Assembly: GCF_025154075.1 (NCBI RefSeq)
Contig: NZ_JAOAMU010000004.1
Location: 1-64,000, forward strand
Origin: Chryseobacterium herbae
GTDB taxonomy: Bacteria; Bacteroidota; Bacteroidia; Flavobacteriales; Weeksellaceae
DNA: 64,000 bases
Direction: 5' to 3'
Positions 1 through 12,100 of the stretch are shown one piece after another. The notes below the pieces were generated by a model, which saw only the letters and a list, made by a program, of their open reading frames with translations, searched no databases and was not told the origin of the DNA. Within the stretch, counting starts at the first letter, position 1, and each line of letters begins with the position of its first letter. The position numbers were made by a program, and so were the translations under genes.

Positions 1-103
1 TTTTAAGAAGCTTTCTCGTCTACATCCCTTAAGCTCGTTTAAATTATTATGCTTATCTAAAAGCTCTTCTGTGCTACTGAACTACTCTCGTTTTTCAGTG
101 GGG

Positions 104-136
104 CAAAGATAACAACTTATTCAAACGCAAAGCAAG
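104..136 (-). promoter_or_regulatory. Probable promoter reading off the left edge
   Basis: On the minus strand TATCTTTG (104-111) fits the Bacteroidota -7 box TAnnTTTG, and a TTG at 133-135 lies 21 bases upstream. The roughly 100 bases downstream to the window edge hold no reading frame, so this could be the leader of a stable-RNA (for example rRNA) operon lying outside the window. That target is inference; only the box is seen. Confidence 0.4.
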
Positions 137-285
137 TTTATTTAACATAAAGTTTATAATCCATTCATATTGGGGATAACTATATCTATAAACTTTTAAT
201 TTATAGATTATTACACAAAAATCATAGTTATCAACAATGAGGAGTTGTAACAAATGGGAGTTAAAAGGGTACTAAAAAAGATGAA

Positions 286-368
286 AGAAAAGGCCTACAG
301 CCTAGGTTTTGGCTAAAGCCTTTCTATTCTGCTCCTGTTGTAAGCGGGCTAAAGCCCACTCCTATTGA
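286..368. repeat. Tandem hairpins, possible dispersed intergenic repeat
   Basis: Two hairpins lie side by side in non-coding DNA: AAAGGC (289-294) with GCCTTT (318-323), enclosing an AGCC/GGCT pair, and GGGCT (346-350) with AGCCC (353-357). The two share the core GGCTAAAGCC. The compact, gene-free, GC-richer block looks like a REP-type element, but only one copy is in the window, so dispersal is not shown. Confidence 0.4.
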
Positions 369-437
369 ATATGTTTTCTGCAGATAAGTAAAAATCACCT
401 ATGAACTTATGATACCATATAAATAATAGTGTCTGGC

Positions 438-797
438 TTAGAAAAAGCGTTTGATTAATACCTTATATATATAGTATCCTATTAAGCACCCTACCGTATC
501 TGCTACGATATCTAAAGATTCCATGGATCTGCCTAAGCCCATCTCCTCCTGGAGGATCTCAGTAAGGAAGGCGTATATAAGGATAATCTGAAAAAAATAT
601 GAAAATTTAATTTTAGGAAAAGCTGCAACGAAGGAGAATCCCAGCATTGCAAATATGCTCACATGCAAAACTTTGTCGATACCGCTGAACATAAACCAGT
701 ATTCCTGGTTCTCTTCCCCCGGCTTCAGGAGCATATAAGTAAGAAATGCCCAATAAATGGGCAAAATCTTACTGAATATTTTTGAAATCTTATCCAA
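438..797 (-). CDS. VanZ-like small membrane protein
   Basis: Small integral membrane protein of about 119 residues with the VanZ-like pattern: a first hydrophobic segment near the N-terminus, a GIDKVLH motif at the start of a second segment, an [20 protein letters not shown] loop carrying the acidic residues typical of the family, and a last helix before a basic tail. The reaction is unknown for most family members; they are named after a teicoplanin-resistance gene. I prefer a TTG start at 797 because the upstream ATGs (854 and 848) would overlap gcvH by about 60 bases. The start is uncertain. It directly follows gcvH and may be co-transcribed with it. Confidence 0.75.
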   Translation of the reverse strand: MDKISKIFSKILPIYWAFLTYMLLKPGEENQEYWFMFSGIDKVLHVSIFAMLGFSFVAAFPKIKFSYFFQIILIYAFLTEILQEEMGLGRSMESLDIVADTVGCLIGYYIYKVLIKRFF

Positions 798-1167
798 TGA
801 TTGCCTGATATTCTTCTGCAGTAAGCAGTTCTGAATGATCTGCACCATCAGCAAGTTCTAATTTAATGATCCAACCGTTTCCATAAGGGTCTGTATTTAA
901 CAGCTCAGGCTGATCTTCCAATTCTGAATTAAATTCAATAACTTTTCCTGCAATAGGTAAGAATAAATCTGAAACCGTTTTCACCGCTTCTACACTTCCG
1001 AAAACAGCTCCACCTTCAAGATCGTCATCTACCGTATCTACATCTACGTATACGATATCGCCAAGTTCTCCTTGTGCGAAGTCTGTAATACCTATTGTAG
1101 CTACGTTACCTTCAATCTTGATCCATTCGTGATCTTTCGTGTACTTTAATTCTGATGGTGTATTCAT
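790..1167 (-). CDS. gcvH: Glycine cleavage system H protein
   Basis: Lipoyl carrier that shuttles the aminomethyl group between the P, T and L proteins of the glycine cleavage system in the cytosol. The 125 residues match the family length. It opens [15 protein letters not shown] and carries the lipoylation motif [12 protein letters not shown], with Lys63 the likely lipoyl site. An in-frame ATG at 1188 exists, but it lies inside the -7 element of a perfect promoter (1186-1216), so the start at 1167 is chosen. The other glycine cleavage genes are not in the window. The VanZ-like gene overlaps its 3' end. Confidence 0.95.
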   Translation of the reverse strand: MNTPSELKYTKDHEWIKIEGNVATIGITDFAQGELGDIVYVDVDTVDDDLEGGAVFGSVEAVKTVSDLFLPIAGKVIEFNSELEDQPELLNTDPYGNGWIIKLELADGADHSELLTAEEYQAIIG

Positions 1168-1185
1168 TTTAATTTTTATTTTGTA

Positions 1186-1216
1186 CAAATGTATTCAAAA
1201 TAATAAAAGGTTCAAA
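1186..1216 (-). promoter_or_regulatory. gcvH promoter
   Basis: Minus-strand TTTG (1213-1216), a 19-base spacer and TACATTTG (1186-1193) match the Bacteroidota sigma consensus exactly. Transcription should begin near 1180, about 13 bases before the gcvH ATG at 1167. This excludes the upstream ATG at 1188 as the start. Confidence 0.8.
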
Positions 1217-1259
1217 GAAGTAATGACTATCTTGATCAAATTTTGGGTTCAAAATAAAA

Positions 1260-1281
1260 AATCGCTGCCTGAGCAGCGATT
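1260..1281 (-). terminator. Terminator of the secreted-protease operon
   Basis: Stem AATCGCTGC/GCAGCGATT with loop CTGA, followed on the minus strand by TTTTTATTTTG. It lies 17 bases after the stop of the large protease gene. Confidence 0.85.
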
Positions 1282-1297
1282 CCCTATATTTCAATTA

Positions 1298-4200
1298 TTA
1301 CTTTTTTATGATTTTACTAGGATAAGTTTTTCCATTTGAATCAATTAAATTAACCATATAAATCCCCGATGGATACTGTGACAAATTAATCTCTATTGCT
1401 GTCTTTGAAGATATATCAAGGGTAATAATTTTTTTTGCGTCAATTGAATATACTTCCAGTGTTTTGAAGCTTTTACCATTGAAATCAATATTGAGAATAT
1501 CTTTGGTAGGATTTGGATAGATTTTTAATTGTTTAATTTCATTATTTTTAATTTCATCTTCCCCTAAAACTATATCACCATAAATACTTGCTTCTTTCCC
1601 TTCAACTTTCAACTTTGTCAAAGCCATCTTTTTATCAGCTTTATTATGATAATCAGATAAAACAGGATGTAACATATCGTCATATGTTAATGATTCTGGA
1701 TAAACCTCCTGCGAAGTAACTTTAATATGTAATTCATTGCCAGAAGCAGATGACACTTCGAAGCCTGGTTTTATGACTACTGAATGTTCTGCATTCAATT
1801 TTACACTTTTATTTGCTGTTAGAGGAGTTGTAAGATGACTTAAAATATATGATTTGGGGTTATTATAATTAAGCCTTATTACTCCATTTGCAATGGGAGC
1901 CCCTACTCCATCATGAGTTTCAGTAGTAATTATTTTCAAGGAATTTAGAGACTGACTTATATTATCATATTTTTTAATAACACCATCCTGACCTTTAAAC
2001 CACTCCTCTCTATCTAAATTATCTAAAACCATATAAGCTCCAGACAAGCTTTCTCCAAATATCTTTCGTAAATGTTCTGCATTTATGATATTATAAGCAG
2101 GATAAAGTTGTGTTTTAAATCCTGTCGAACTTGCCTGTAAGTACTTCCACTCTATATCATCCAAAAAATATGAATCATTTATTGCAATTAATTCATTTCT
2201 AATTAGTGTATTCGAAATTTTTGGAGTACTAGTATAAGTACTTCCTCCAAGCACCCATTGATTCCCTTCCTTATAATAAAAAGTTCTCTTATTTCTTACA
2301 TCAACTACCGGAGTACCTCCAATTAGAGCTCGATTCTCTGCTACTATCATCATATTTCGGTTTACATAAATATTTTTAAATCCTGAATAATTATTGTCCA
2401 AATAAATATTAGAATAATTTTCCAGATTCAGAGTAGATATATTAAATCGCCAAATATTTATTTGATTAGCGATCTTCATACTAAAAAGCTCATAATTATT
2501 ATTTTCTTGGTAATTAATATTTACTACACCTAAAATATCTGCAGGTGTTTTTCTAACAAATAAAAGTGTTGGTGGGTCTGCTGTTGTAGACTTAACATTA
2601 AACGCAACAGATCCCATACTTAGCGATTGTATGATCAATAAATCTTTTTTGAAAAAAACTTTAGATTCAATAGTAAAATATTCATTGAAACCACCTTGAT
2701 AAATCAGAGGAAAGACTTTCTTTTCCCATGGCGATGTATCATTTTGTCTGTAAATTTTAATTAAACCTATTTTAGTATTAAACGCATATGGTATCAAAAT
2801 TAGAATAGTATTTCCTTCAAAATGATACTTAATTAAATCCAGTTCGTAATTCGGAAATACTTGTTGAAGTTCTAATGCATTTTGAAACACGTCAATTACA
2901 GATTCATCATTATACTCATTATCAGTTTCATTGTATTTATATAATCCAACTTCTAATTTATTATAGTGTGTTGAACTTAATATTTTTCTTTGTCTAAATA
3001 TTACAGCGACACGATCTTCATCGGCATTTATTAAATTACTTTCAACAGGTGGAAACTCTCCATTAACATTAAGTAAATTAGTCATAAAAAGATCTTTAGC
3101 TTTAATTTTTTTTACAGCATTATTAGTGACCCTATAAGAATGGTTTAGATAATAATAACCTTGGCATGTTTTATCTATTCCTAGACACAAGAGCTTATTA
3201 CTAATTTTAGGCTCATTAATCCCCATACCGCTCAAAGTAGGAATAAAATCGCTTTTCACATAAATCTTTTTACCATATGTGGAAAAAGGTTTTACTCTAT
3301 ACTGATTTACATCTTTAACTGTTTCCTGCAAATAATCCGGTGTGGCATAAACATTCTTAATAAAAATTGGATTACAACCTTGTTGTGGATTTTCAATATT
3401 TATACTTCCCCATAGTCCAACTCCTGCAGGACAATAGTTCCCTATAGACTGTATATTTTCGCTATCGGGGTTGAGCCAAGGCTGCATAAATCTATAATCC
3501 CTCCAAAATCTGGAAAACAATACATTATATTTTGCTTTATTAGTAATTACGCTACCACAGGCTTTAAATTCAGTATTCAAGAAATTAATCGGTTTAACGG
3601 GAGTATCATTAGAAATTTCGAATACAGGCCCTGATGATAAAGTTCCTATGATAAAACCTTCTCTAGTAAATAATGGTGCACCTGATGATCCATGATATGG
3701 GAATCCATTGGCAAATTCTACACCTAAGAAATATCCTTGAGACAGATTTGTACTAAAACTTTTTGAAAAATATACATTCGGATTTTCTAAATTACTAAAA
3801 TCACTATAAATTGCTGAAAAATTAGTTGGTGTAATATAGCTTTGATTTGTTATTGACAATTTTTTTACAACTCCAGCAGGGTGATGAACCGTAAACGAAG
3901 ATGCTATATTGTTTGGAAACTGCAATGTTGACCAACCGGAATAACATACTTTATATTTACGTAAGACTTCAGCCGTGGTATTAAGTTTAACCAACGCAAA
4001 ATCTTGTGAAAGTCCACTGTAGGTACCATCAGGATATTTAGTTATGCCCATAAAGGTAAGCACCTGCATTCCTGTTACAGAATTAGTTGATGGAGAAGAA
4101 AGACTACCATTAACCGTACTTCCATTATCATTACATAATTTTGTTTCATGATTAAAAATAACAACAGATTCATTCAAAAAAATCGGTTGCTGGGGTGTTC

Positions 4201-5083
4201 CTTTTACACAGTGCTCAGCTGTCAAAAAATAAGGACTACCGTCTTGTTTCGCATTGTTCATGAGGGCACCTGAACAAGTAAAACCATAGAGTACATTAGT
4301 GTTTACAATTAAACCTACAGATTTAATATTTCCCTTATTAATCAAACTATTATAGCTGTTCCCTTCTAAAACATTCGTGTCAACACAAGAAACATTTTTG
4401 TTACAAGATGTATATGTACTAGCATTAGACTCTGAAAAAGGGCCATCACTTGCGTACAAATTAGTAAAACCATGCATGATTGTATTTAACTCAATATCTA
4501 CATTTCTAAGATCGTCCTCATTTTCTAAATCAAGCTCAAGAAAAATTTCGTTTCCTTTTATAGGCTGTGTTACAAAAACATTTTCAGATTCCTTTAATGG
4601 AAAAACATTCTTGTTACTAAAGGATCCAAGAATCATTCCTTCACTATTATATAAAAAAAAGTTTGAACTTTCCGGTAAATTAAATCTAGAGAAAAAAGCT
4701 TGGAGTGAATAAGCATTTTCAGATTTAACCTTAAGGATACATATGAATTTATCACCTAATCTAAATTTTGTTGATTCTACTTTAAAATCTTTCTTAACTT
4801 CAATTTTTTTGCCGTAAAAGTTAAGATAATTTGTTTTTGGATATTTTTTTCTGTATTCTTCAACATTTTTAAGCTCTGTTTGATTGTCTAGACCTTTATT
4901 AATTGTGGCTAACCTAGTGAATAACGTTGGTGGACTTATATAAGAATTGTCTATATTAATTACTGGGCTACTAATTCCTGATTTCATTAAATCATAAAAA
5001 AGCGGTCTTTTATCTACACTTTCTTGTGCAAAAATCAATACATGAAAAAGTATGCAGAATAAATATGCAGATTTTCTAATCAT
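1298..5083 (-). CDS. Large secreted trypsin-like protease with T9SS sorting domain
   Basis: Predicted secreted protein of 1,261 residues. A signal peptide ends near LIFAQ. A trypsin-fold region resembling lysyl endopeptidases follows, with a plausible triad: His in LTAEHC (about residue 291), Asp in QDFALVKL (about 361) and Ser in GSSGAPL (about 467). About 600 residues of unassigned sequence come next, then a short region typical of flavobacterial surface proteins. The last 75 residues, starting LKIYPNPTKDILNIDF, form a type A sorting domain that sends proteins through T9SS, whose translocon gene sprA lies nearby. The start overlaps the stop of the upstream 297-aa gene by 4 bases, indicating translational coupling. 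The natural substrate is unknown. Confidence 0.88.
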   Translation of the reverse strand: MIRKSAYLFCILFHVLIFAQESVDKRPLFYDLMKSGISSPVINIDNSYISPPTLFTRLATINKGLDNQTELKNVEEYRKKYPKTNYLNFYGKKIEVKKDFKVESTKFRLGDKFICILKVKSENAYSLQAFFSRFNLPESSNFFLYNSEGMILGSFSNKNVFPLKESENVFVTQPIKGNEIFLELDLENEDDLRNVDIELNTIMHGFTNLYASDGPFSESNASTYTSCNKNVSCVDTNVLEGNSYNSLINKGNIKSVGLIVNTNVLYGFTCSGALMNNAKQDGSPYFLTAEHCVKGTPQQPIFLNESVVIFNHETKLCNDNGSTVNGSLSSPSTNSVTGMQVLTFMGITKYPDGTYSGLSQDFALVKLNTTAEVLRKYKVCYSGWSTLQFPNNIASSFTVHHPAGVVKKLSITNQSYITPTNFSAIYSDFSNLENPNVYFSKSFSTNLSQGYFLGVEFANGFPYHGSSGAPLFTREGFIIGTLSSGPVFEISNDTPVKPINFLNTEFKACGSVITNKAKYNVLFSRFWRDYRFMQPWLNPDSENIQSIGNYCPAGVGLWGSINIENPQQGCNPIFIKNVYATPDYLQETVKDVNQYRVKPFSTYGKKIYVKSDFIPTLSGMGINEPKISNKLLCLGIDKTCQGYYYLNHSYRVTNNAVKKIKAKDLFMTNLLNVNGEFPPVESNLINADEDRVAVIFRQRKILSSTHYNKLEVGLYKYNETDNEYNDESVIDVFQNALELQQVFPNYELDLIKYHFEGNTILILIPYAFNTKIGLIKIYRQNDTSPWEKKVFPLIYQGGFNEYFTIESKVFFKKDLLIIQSLSMGSVAFNVKSTTADPPTLLFVRKTPADILGVVNINYQENNNYELFSMKIANQINIWRFNISTLNLENYSNIYLDNNYSGFKNIYVNRNMMIVAENRALIGGTPVVDVRNKRTFYYKEGNQWVLGGSTYTSTPKISNTLIRNELIAINDSYFLDDIEWKYLQASSTGFKTQLYPAYNIINAEHLRKIFGESLSGAYMVLDNLDREEWFKGQDGVIKKYDNISQSLNSLKIITTETHDGVGAPIANGVIRLNYNNPKSYILSHLTTPLTANKSVKLNAEHSVVIKPGFEVSSASGNELHIKVTSQEVYPESLTYDDMLHPVLSDYHNKADKKMALTKLKVEGKEASIYGDIVLGEDEIKNNEIKQLKIYPNPTKDILNIDFNGKSFKTLEVYSIDAKKIITLDISSKTAIEINLSQYPSGIYMVNLIDSNGKTYPSKIIKK

Positions 5084-5973
5084 TTTTGTTTATTTAACAT
5101 TAACTTTTTCAACATTTCAATTTCTTTTGTCTGACTTTTAAGCTGCTTATTCTGCTCAATACTGTACAGAGTAAGTTCTTCAATCTTCTGAAGAAGCTTA
5201 ATCTGAAACTCTCCAATGTTCACCCCTTCCTTTTCCATCTGCGCTGCTGATGCTATCTCAGGAAGGTGTTTTTTCTCTTTTATATGCTTTTCCACCTCTT
5301 CCAGCTTTGGAAGATTATAATTTTCGTTAAAGACAAAGTCAGCTGTAGGAGTAAGAGTAACTTTTATTTCTCTTGCTTCAAATTTACCTTGTAACAAAGC
5401 ATTTCCGTTGGGAGAAATCTTCATGACTTCAGTCATGATTACAGGTGAGTTTAATGCGATTTGCTGTTGACTTTTCATTAAGAAACTGATTCCTTCATTA
5501 TCTAAAGTAATCGCAGTTTTTGTCCAATCAAGCGTTCCATTACTGGATAACCATCCAAAACCTGAACCATTAGCCTTAACTCCAAAGCTCATGTATGTTG
5601 ATGACGAGCTTCTTAAGGCTCCCCAATTATTAATTGATCCGTCTTCATATCTAATAGCTAATGCATTAATGCCTTCGGTAGAATTTGTGTTGCCAGCCAA
5701 GATATTACCCCAAACATCTAATTTTTGGATTGGAGTAGAAGTTCCAATTCCAACATTTCCGTCTCTTAATAGCTGTATCCCTACTCCTGCAGAACTCTGT
5801 AATTTTATTCCTCCATACCAATTAATATCTAAGCCATCAGCGTTTGCTACAGGATAATGCCCTAGATAATAATGAATAGGATCAGAATTTCCATAAAGTT
5901 TGTCAAAAGGGATATCTTGGGAAGACATCATCCCAAATGCAAACAATCCGAAACTCAATAATATTCTTTTCAT
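5080..5973 (-). CDS. Exported protein with tail-fibre-like repeats and C-terminal coiled coil
   Basis: A 297-residue protein with a signal peptide (cleavage near FGMMSSQ). It contains the GNVGIGTSTPIQKLDVWGN motif often found in Bacteroidota tail-fibre or peptidase-chaperone-like surface proteins, then beta-rich sequence. The C-terminus (about 225-297) is a charged heptad-like stretch, HLPEIASAAQMEKEGVNIGE followed by KLLQKIEELTLY, suggesting trimerisation. It has no T9SS domain. It is the first gene of a two-gene operon with the large protease; a minus-strand TACCTTTG at 5994-6001 is the likely -7 box. The function is not established, and it could be a surface stalk or an accessory to the protease. 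Confidence 0.8.
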   Translation of the reverse strand: MKRILLSFGLFAFGMMSSQDIPFDKLYGNSDPIHYYLGHYPVANADGLDINWYGGIKLQSSAGVGIQLLRDGNVGIGTSTPIQKLDVWGNILAGNTNSTEGINALAIRYEDGSINNWGALRSSSSTYMSFGVKANGSGFGWLSSNGTLDWTKTAITLDNEGISFLMKSQQQIALNSPVIMTEVMKISPNGNALLQGKFEAREIKVTLTPTADFVFNENYNLPKLEEVEKHIKEKKHLPEIASAAQMEKEGVNIGEFQIKLLQKIEELTLYSIEQNKQLKSQTKEIEMLKKLMLNKQK

Positions 5974-6037
5974 AGTGTAAAAATTAATTGCTGCAAAGGT
6001 ACTACATAGAATCGAAATACTCTTTCATACGTGAATT

Positions 6038-6080
6038 AAAACTAAAATTACTTTCTTTAAAAGAAAGTAATTTTAGTTTT
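6038..6080. terminator. Long AT-rich hairpin after sprA
   Basis: Near-perfect palindrome of about 20 bases per arm, centred at 6059 (AAAACTAAAATTACTTTC and its complement), ending in TTTT on either strand. It lies 25 bases past the sprA stop and can end transcription from both sides. Confidence 0.75.
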
Positions 6081-6104
6081 ATTATTTATGTATTAATTTT
6101 TCTC

Positions 6105-9100
6105 TTAGAAACCACCGCCTGAGTCACCAAATGTGAACGTCGCAGACAGGCCTGCTCTGATGGTAGACAACGGGAATGCCGTCGATATTTTATACTTGGA
6201 AGTCATCTGTTCGTAGAAGACTCTTAAGTTCAGATTCTCGGAAACATTGTAGTCTGCAGAAATCTTGATATTCATCAGTTTCTGACCTCCTGTGATCTGT
6301 GAATCATCCAACAGGATATTCATGATAGAGGTTTTGCTGTCTCTTAATGAGATATCTCCTCTGATATTAAGATCGCTTCCTTTTCCTTTGGAACCTCTTG
6401 TATTAGCCATTCCTAATCTGAAGTTCTTCACAATATATCCCAATCTTATTACATACTCTGTATTGGAGTCTTCGGTAAGTGTCTGGTTTACCAATCCCAG
6501 AGTCATCATTCTGTTTCTGTTGTACTGAAGTCCGAACTGCATATTGTTTCTCATGGTCACATCGATTCCGATAAGTGGTGAAAAAGATTCTACATATCCC
6601 ACTTGAGAGAAGGTAAATGGATTGATGTAATCATTATTAACATCAAAAGCATTCCCTCCTGAGAGCCTGTTAAAATAATCAATACTGGACTGGATTCCTG
6701 TCGCCGTATAGGTCGCGGTATATCCATGCAGTATATCAAATTTAGAGAACTGACCGTTAATAATCGGAACATTTCTTAAACCTGAGTAGGTAACTCTCCA
6801 GTTGGGAATCGGAATTCCGGCTTTCTTGGCATTCCCCATCTGCTTAACAGACTTCCCTTCTACTGCCGCCCTAAATGCTGGAATCAAAACGTATGCATTG
6901 GCAATACTATAATGATTAGCAAAACCTTCACTATCTAATAACTCTCCTATTCCCAGCTGCTGTGAAAGAATTTTAGCATTCTCTCTTATCGCGTGATAAA
7001 CAGCTTGGGTTTCTTTAAATGATGATTTAAGGAGTATCAATGAATTAGAATAAGTAACTTGATCATTAGCAAAAGTAAAATTAGGATTAGGAATTCTTTT
7101 GCCGTCAACATAATCTACATAATTAAATCTAGAGTGTGAAAAATTTCTATTATAATTATGAAGTACACTTAAATCAATCCTCAAATCATTCATCGGAACA
7201 ATCTGTAAATTCATCCTCAGTTCTTTAGTTGACATTTTGATGTAAGGATCTGTCATATATGGTGAATCACTGACCCATCCGTTTTCCAGCACGGTTCTTC
7301 TGATATCCGCCTGCGATCCGAAAAGGAATCCGATAGTAGGACCTCCCAATGTCTGGCCGTAACCATACATATTCGGTGCAGAAAGTAAGCCGGGAAGCAC
7401 TGTTCCGTTATTTTCAGTATAGCTAAAATCCAACTGCTTGAATGATGTCAGTACGAAAGCTGCGCTCTGAAGTATCGTCAGTTTATTTTTAAATTTATAG
7501 CTTTTAAATCTATACCTTTTCTTTTCCCACTGTTGGGTGTATGCGTTATTCAGGGAATCGATTTCCTGCTTACGTTTTTGCAGTTTTGCGGAAATATTCT
7601 TAAAATATTTAAATTGTCCAAAGAACTTAGGAATATCTGCTGTAGCCGTAGCCTGGATCATGTTTGTATTCTGCCCTACTGAACCTAGGCTTCCTTCAGG
7701 GCTTGACAGTAATGCTGTAGATCTGGAATTCCAGTTATAGGTAAGTCCGTAGCTTACTTCTGCATCAATAAAGTCCAGATAAGGAAGGTACTGGAACGGC
7801 AGTTTGTAGCTCAGCTGTGCTCTGTGATTATACAATACCGGCCTACCCGCTCTGAAGATATTTCCAAAGATGGATTTACCATTCATTCCATTCACATCTA
7901 TATTATCGTTCAATGTTCTTGTCGCAGAATTGATCTCCAGTTTTAATGATTTTGTGAAATTAAATCCTAAACCATACTGCCATCCGAAGAAGAAATTTCT
8001 GTTCTTGATCGCCGCGAAGCTGTCACCCATATTTCCACTTAAGATCGATTCTACATTTCTAAATTCAAGTTCGTTGTAATTTCTGTCTATTTCCGTTCTG
8101 AAAGATAATCTTGTAGGAATCGGATTGAAATTGAATTCTTTGACCCATCTCAGGTATTTTGTAGACTTCGCCGTATCACTGATCATTTTGTTGAAAGGCT
8201 TAATCACCCACGGTTTGAAAGTATAGTTGTAATCCACATACCCTCTAAGATACTGTCTGTAGTTTTTAGAGGTATAAATATCTCTGAAATAGTCATCGTT
8301 ATAAACCGCAGTTACGGAAACGTTTTCAATATCATAGAATTTAGGTTTTTTATTCGGATTTACTCTTTCCTTGTGCATATTCACAACACCGATACTTCTT
8401 TGCTGTGTATATGTTCTTGCTACTTTTTTCAATTGCTCCTTATTCGCCGCCTTATTAAATTCCACATCGGTATCAAGAGGATTGTATTTCGGATCCTCAA
8501 TTGTTTGCGCGTAAGAATAGTTTAATGGAATTTTCATTCCGCTTTTTTCAGGAAGGAATTTATCTACGTTCACTGCGGTATTGATGCTGAATGCTGATTG
8601 TGTAGACTGATTTCTTTCCGCCGGTTTTGAATCTATATTACCGAAACCTACAGAGGTATAAGAAGCACTGGTATTCACAGTAGCAAAATCTCCCAGGTTA
8701 AAGTTCAAGCTTGCATTCCCTGCATATCCGCCATCGTTTTCAATTTCAGAAAGACGGATTTCGTTTACCCAAAGAATTCTTTCAATTCCCGCAGCTAAAC
8801 GATCATTGTTTCTTAGTCCTATCATGATCGTAGTGATATTCCCCAAGCTTGGACGTCCTTTTATATAAATCTTTTTAAGCTCGTTAGCCGCACTAAATGC
8901 AGGATCTTCAATTCTATTGATAATGTCATTCGGAGAGTTTTTATCTCTTCTTATTTTTGCATCAACAAAATTTTGAATTTCAAAATCTACATTGTTTTCA
9001 ATAGGCCATATTTCCAATGGTGTAATTGCTGTGCTTTTTGTAAGCATCATTGAAGATTCATATTCATAGTAATTGTCAGTAGCATCACTACCGAAACGAA

Positions 9101-12100
9101 TAAAGAACTTAGCCTGCGGGTCAATATTTTCATATCGATTAGATGGGTCCTGAGCATGTACAAAAAGTTTTAGTTTTTTATATCTTCTCATATCCAGTGA
9201 CGTATTTTTGAAAACCCCTCTTGCTTCAGCCTTAAGATCCTTCACTCTCATATAAAGAGATGCCTCATTCTGCCTTTGCGCACCAGCGTTTCCACTCAAC
9301 ACCTGTCTATCAATACCTGGAGGCAGTACATAAGGAGGCTGATTCAATGCGTTTTCTTCAATATTTACACTACCTACCTCAAAGTTATTGTTCAAATTCA
9401 GATCTGTAGATGCTACCCCTTCATTAGCAGAGGTTACAGTTTGACTGGCAATCTGGTTTGGATATCTTCTCCAGTCAGATCTTACAAGATCCATTGTCCC
9501 GAATCTTAAAGTAGACGTTTGCTCAAATCCTGCAAGCATTAATCTTGCAAACCTTACGTTGTTCAATACGGAAGCATTTCTTTCTCCTTCCGCTTCAGGC
9601 TCTGCATATTTTGAAACCGGAATTCTGAATAAGTACCATTTTACATCTGAAGTCTGCCCATTCTGGAAACTGGCTTTTACCGTTTTTACATCTACGATAT
9701 TGTTACTTCCCAATGCAAGACTTGGCTTGTCCAGTTTTACAATATATTCATTGTAGCTTTCAGTCTGGTCAAGGTTGTAATCTTTATTGATATCTTCCGC
9801 ATCCGGAGTCTGTGAAGCCACTTCCAGAGAGTTGGCTTGAGAATTTCCTTCCGGGTTTCTGAAGTATTTGTATCGCTGAACAAGAGATGCCGCCTGTCCG
9901 CCTGTAAATTTACTAGACATAAAAAACACGAAATCATCTACCGCAGGGTCAGCCAGATTAGTCACCGGGTTTACGAATGTATTTCCGAATCTCATGGCTT
10001 CCTGATCGGAGCTTAAACCGTCGTATCCTAAATCCTGAGATCTTCTGTCGTCTCCTTCGCTGGAGAATGCATAAAGGATAGGGGGTTGTTTTGGCTGTAC
10101 TCCCCAGTTGGAAGTAGTTGTAGTAGAAGGTGCTCCCGGAGTAGGAAGACCGTTTTCATACTGCATTTTACCATCTTTAAGGATATCCTCTGAAACGTTA
10201 CCTAATTGAAGTAAAAGTCTTGCTCTGTTCCCTAAATTATTTCCATCGGCATAAGGATCCATCATCCAGAATTCTACATATTCAATGTTTGAATTCACGA
10301 AGTTGGAAACACTGATTGGTCTCATAATCCCCGCCCATCTTGAAGCGCCTGTTTCAGTGCCCGGATTGACGTTATAAGGACCTTTTTCATTAGGGTAATA
10401 AGAAATATCTAAAGTATTGGTGAAGGTTTGCTCGCCCGCAACAAAATCTCTGTTATTGTAAATCTCGGAATACTGAACTCTTCTGGATGCGTGATTGGAA
10501 ACGGACTGTGCCGTAATTCCTGCAGGAGCTCTACCTCCTACTCCCCAGAATCTAGGGTCAATATTATACCATGAAAGAAGTCCTCTTCCATAGCCGCTCG
10601 TCAAAGCATCATTCCCCGGTGCTCCGTTGAATGGTGCTGATGTATTTTTCTCCGGTCTTGATGCAAGACTCCATGCAGCCGGTTCTTTTAGTGATATTTT
10701 AGAAGTTGTCTGTTCAAAGTCATCTACGTAAGACTGGTCATTGGTACCTTTATTCAATCCCGGAAGCAAATAAGCGGCTTCCATTTTAAAGTTAAGGTTG
10801 GATGGAGCCTCAGTATTTACAAACGGAATTTTATCTGTAAGTCTGGTCAGGAAAGGCATCTGATTATTGTACATCATATTCACCCCTGCCATGGTATTAT
10901 TAACTGCCTCCTGTCCGTAGTTTACTTTCTGGGTAAGCGGAGATTCTGAATAGTTAACAACCGTTCCACCTATGATAAAGTTCTCATTGAATCTTCTTTC
11001 AAGGTTTAATCCTAAGAATCTTTTTCTTTGGGTATTAAACGTAAGCTGATTTTCCAGTGAGATATTGATTGCTTGTCCGGACTGTTTAACGTTTTCATTG
11101 ATCACCGTTACCGTTCCAAGCATATAGTCTACGGTATAATCTACTCCTTCCGTCAGCTGAACTCCGTTTGCAGACACTTTTACAGATCCCTGCGGAACGT
11201 TTACCGCTCCAAGAGAAATTCCCTGCCCCTGTGTTCCTTTGTAACGTCCTTCTATAGTGTAACGCTGTGCAAGATTACTGGAAGTCGCTACCTGCTTCTG
11301 TTGTCTGTAAAGATCTCTGAAGACAAATTGCGGATCGTTCCCGACCTGGCTCTCCATAAAGCTACCGAAAGGTTGTACTTTGGTGAAGATAATTCTACCT
11401 GTTTCCGGGCGTATCGTGATCCCATTGACAAAGTCAAAAATCCCGTCTCCCAATATACCGCTGCTGGCCTGGATATCACCGTTCATATTAAGACGGTCCC
11501 AGTTGAATAATTTCAGTAAATTCTTATCCTGAACAGGCGTACCCGGAAGATAGTTTACTTTACCTCCGGTCTTCTGATCTCTGTAGAAAACATTCAGGAT
11601 AAACCCGTCCTGAGCTACCTGTCCTGCATCCAGAGAATAGATGTTTTTCATCATCAGGTCCCACATCGGAGATTCCGTATTCACTTTGTTGTTTACTCTA
11701 AGAACCTTGGTTACCAATACAGGGCTCTCCTCGGAGAATTCCCCTACTTTATATACTTTATTGGTTCCGTCTGTAAAAGAGTAAGAAACGGCTAAAAGCT
11801 GATTTTCGTTCAGCTTCTGGTTTAATGAAACATATCCTAACTGAGGCTGTAATGTATACTCATTGGCATTCAGCCTTCTTGCTTTTGTATTAAAAATAAA
11901 CTGCTCACCGTTATCATATGGCTGTATACTTCCCGGGAAACTCTGTCCCTGGAATGTGGTCGCATAGTTTTTACCGGCTTCTCTCGGCCCTATAGCAGCA
12001 TTAATGGACTGGTATAATCCATTCTGCGAATTATCCGGCAATCCACCGGCTCCTTCTCCCAGATCCCTGATTCCAATGATACTTTTCTGGTAAGCCAGGT

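Noticed and set aside
1167..1188. Earlier ATG for gcvH at 1188
   Set aside because: It lies within the -7 promoter element, so it would not be transcribed.
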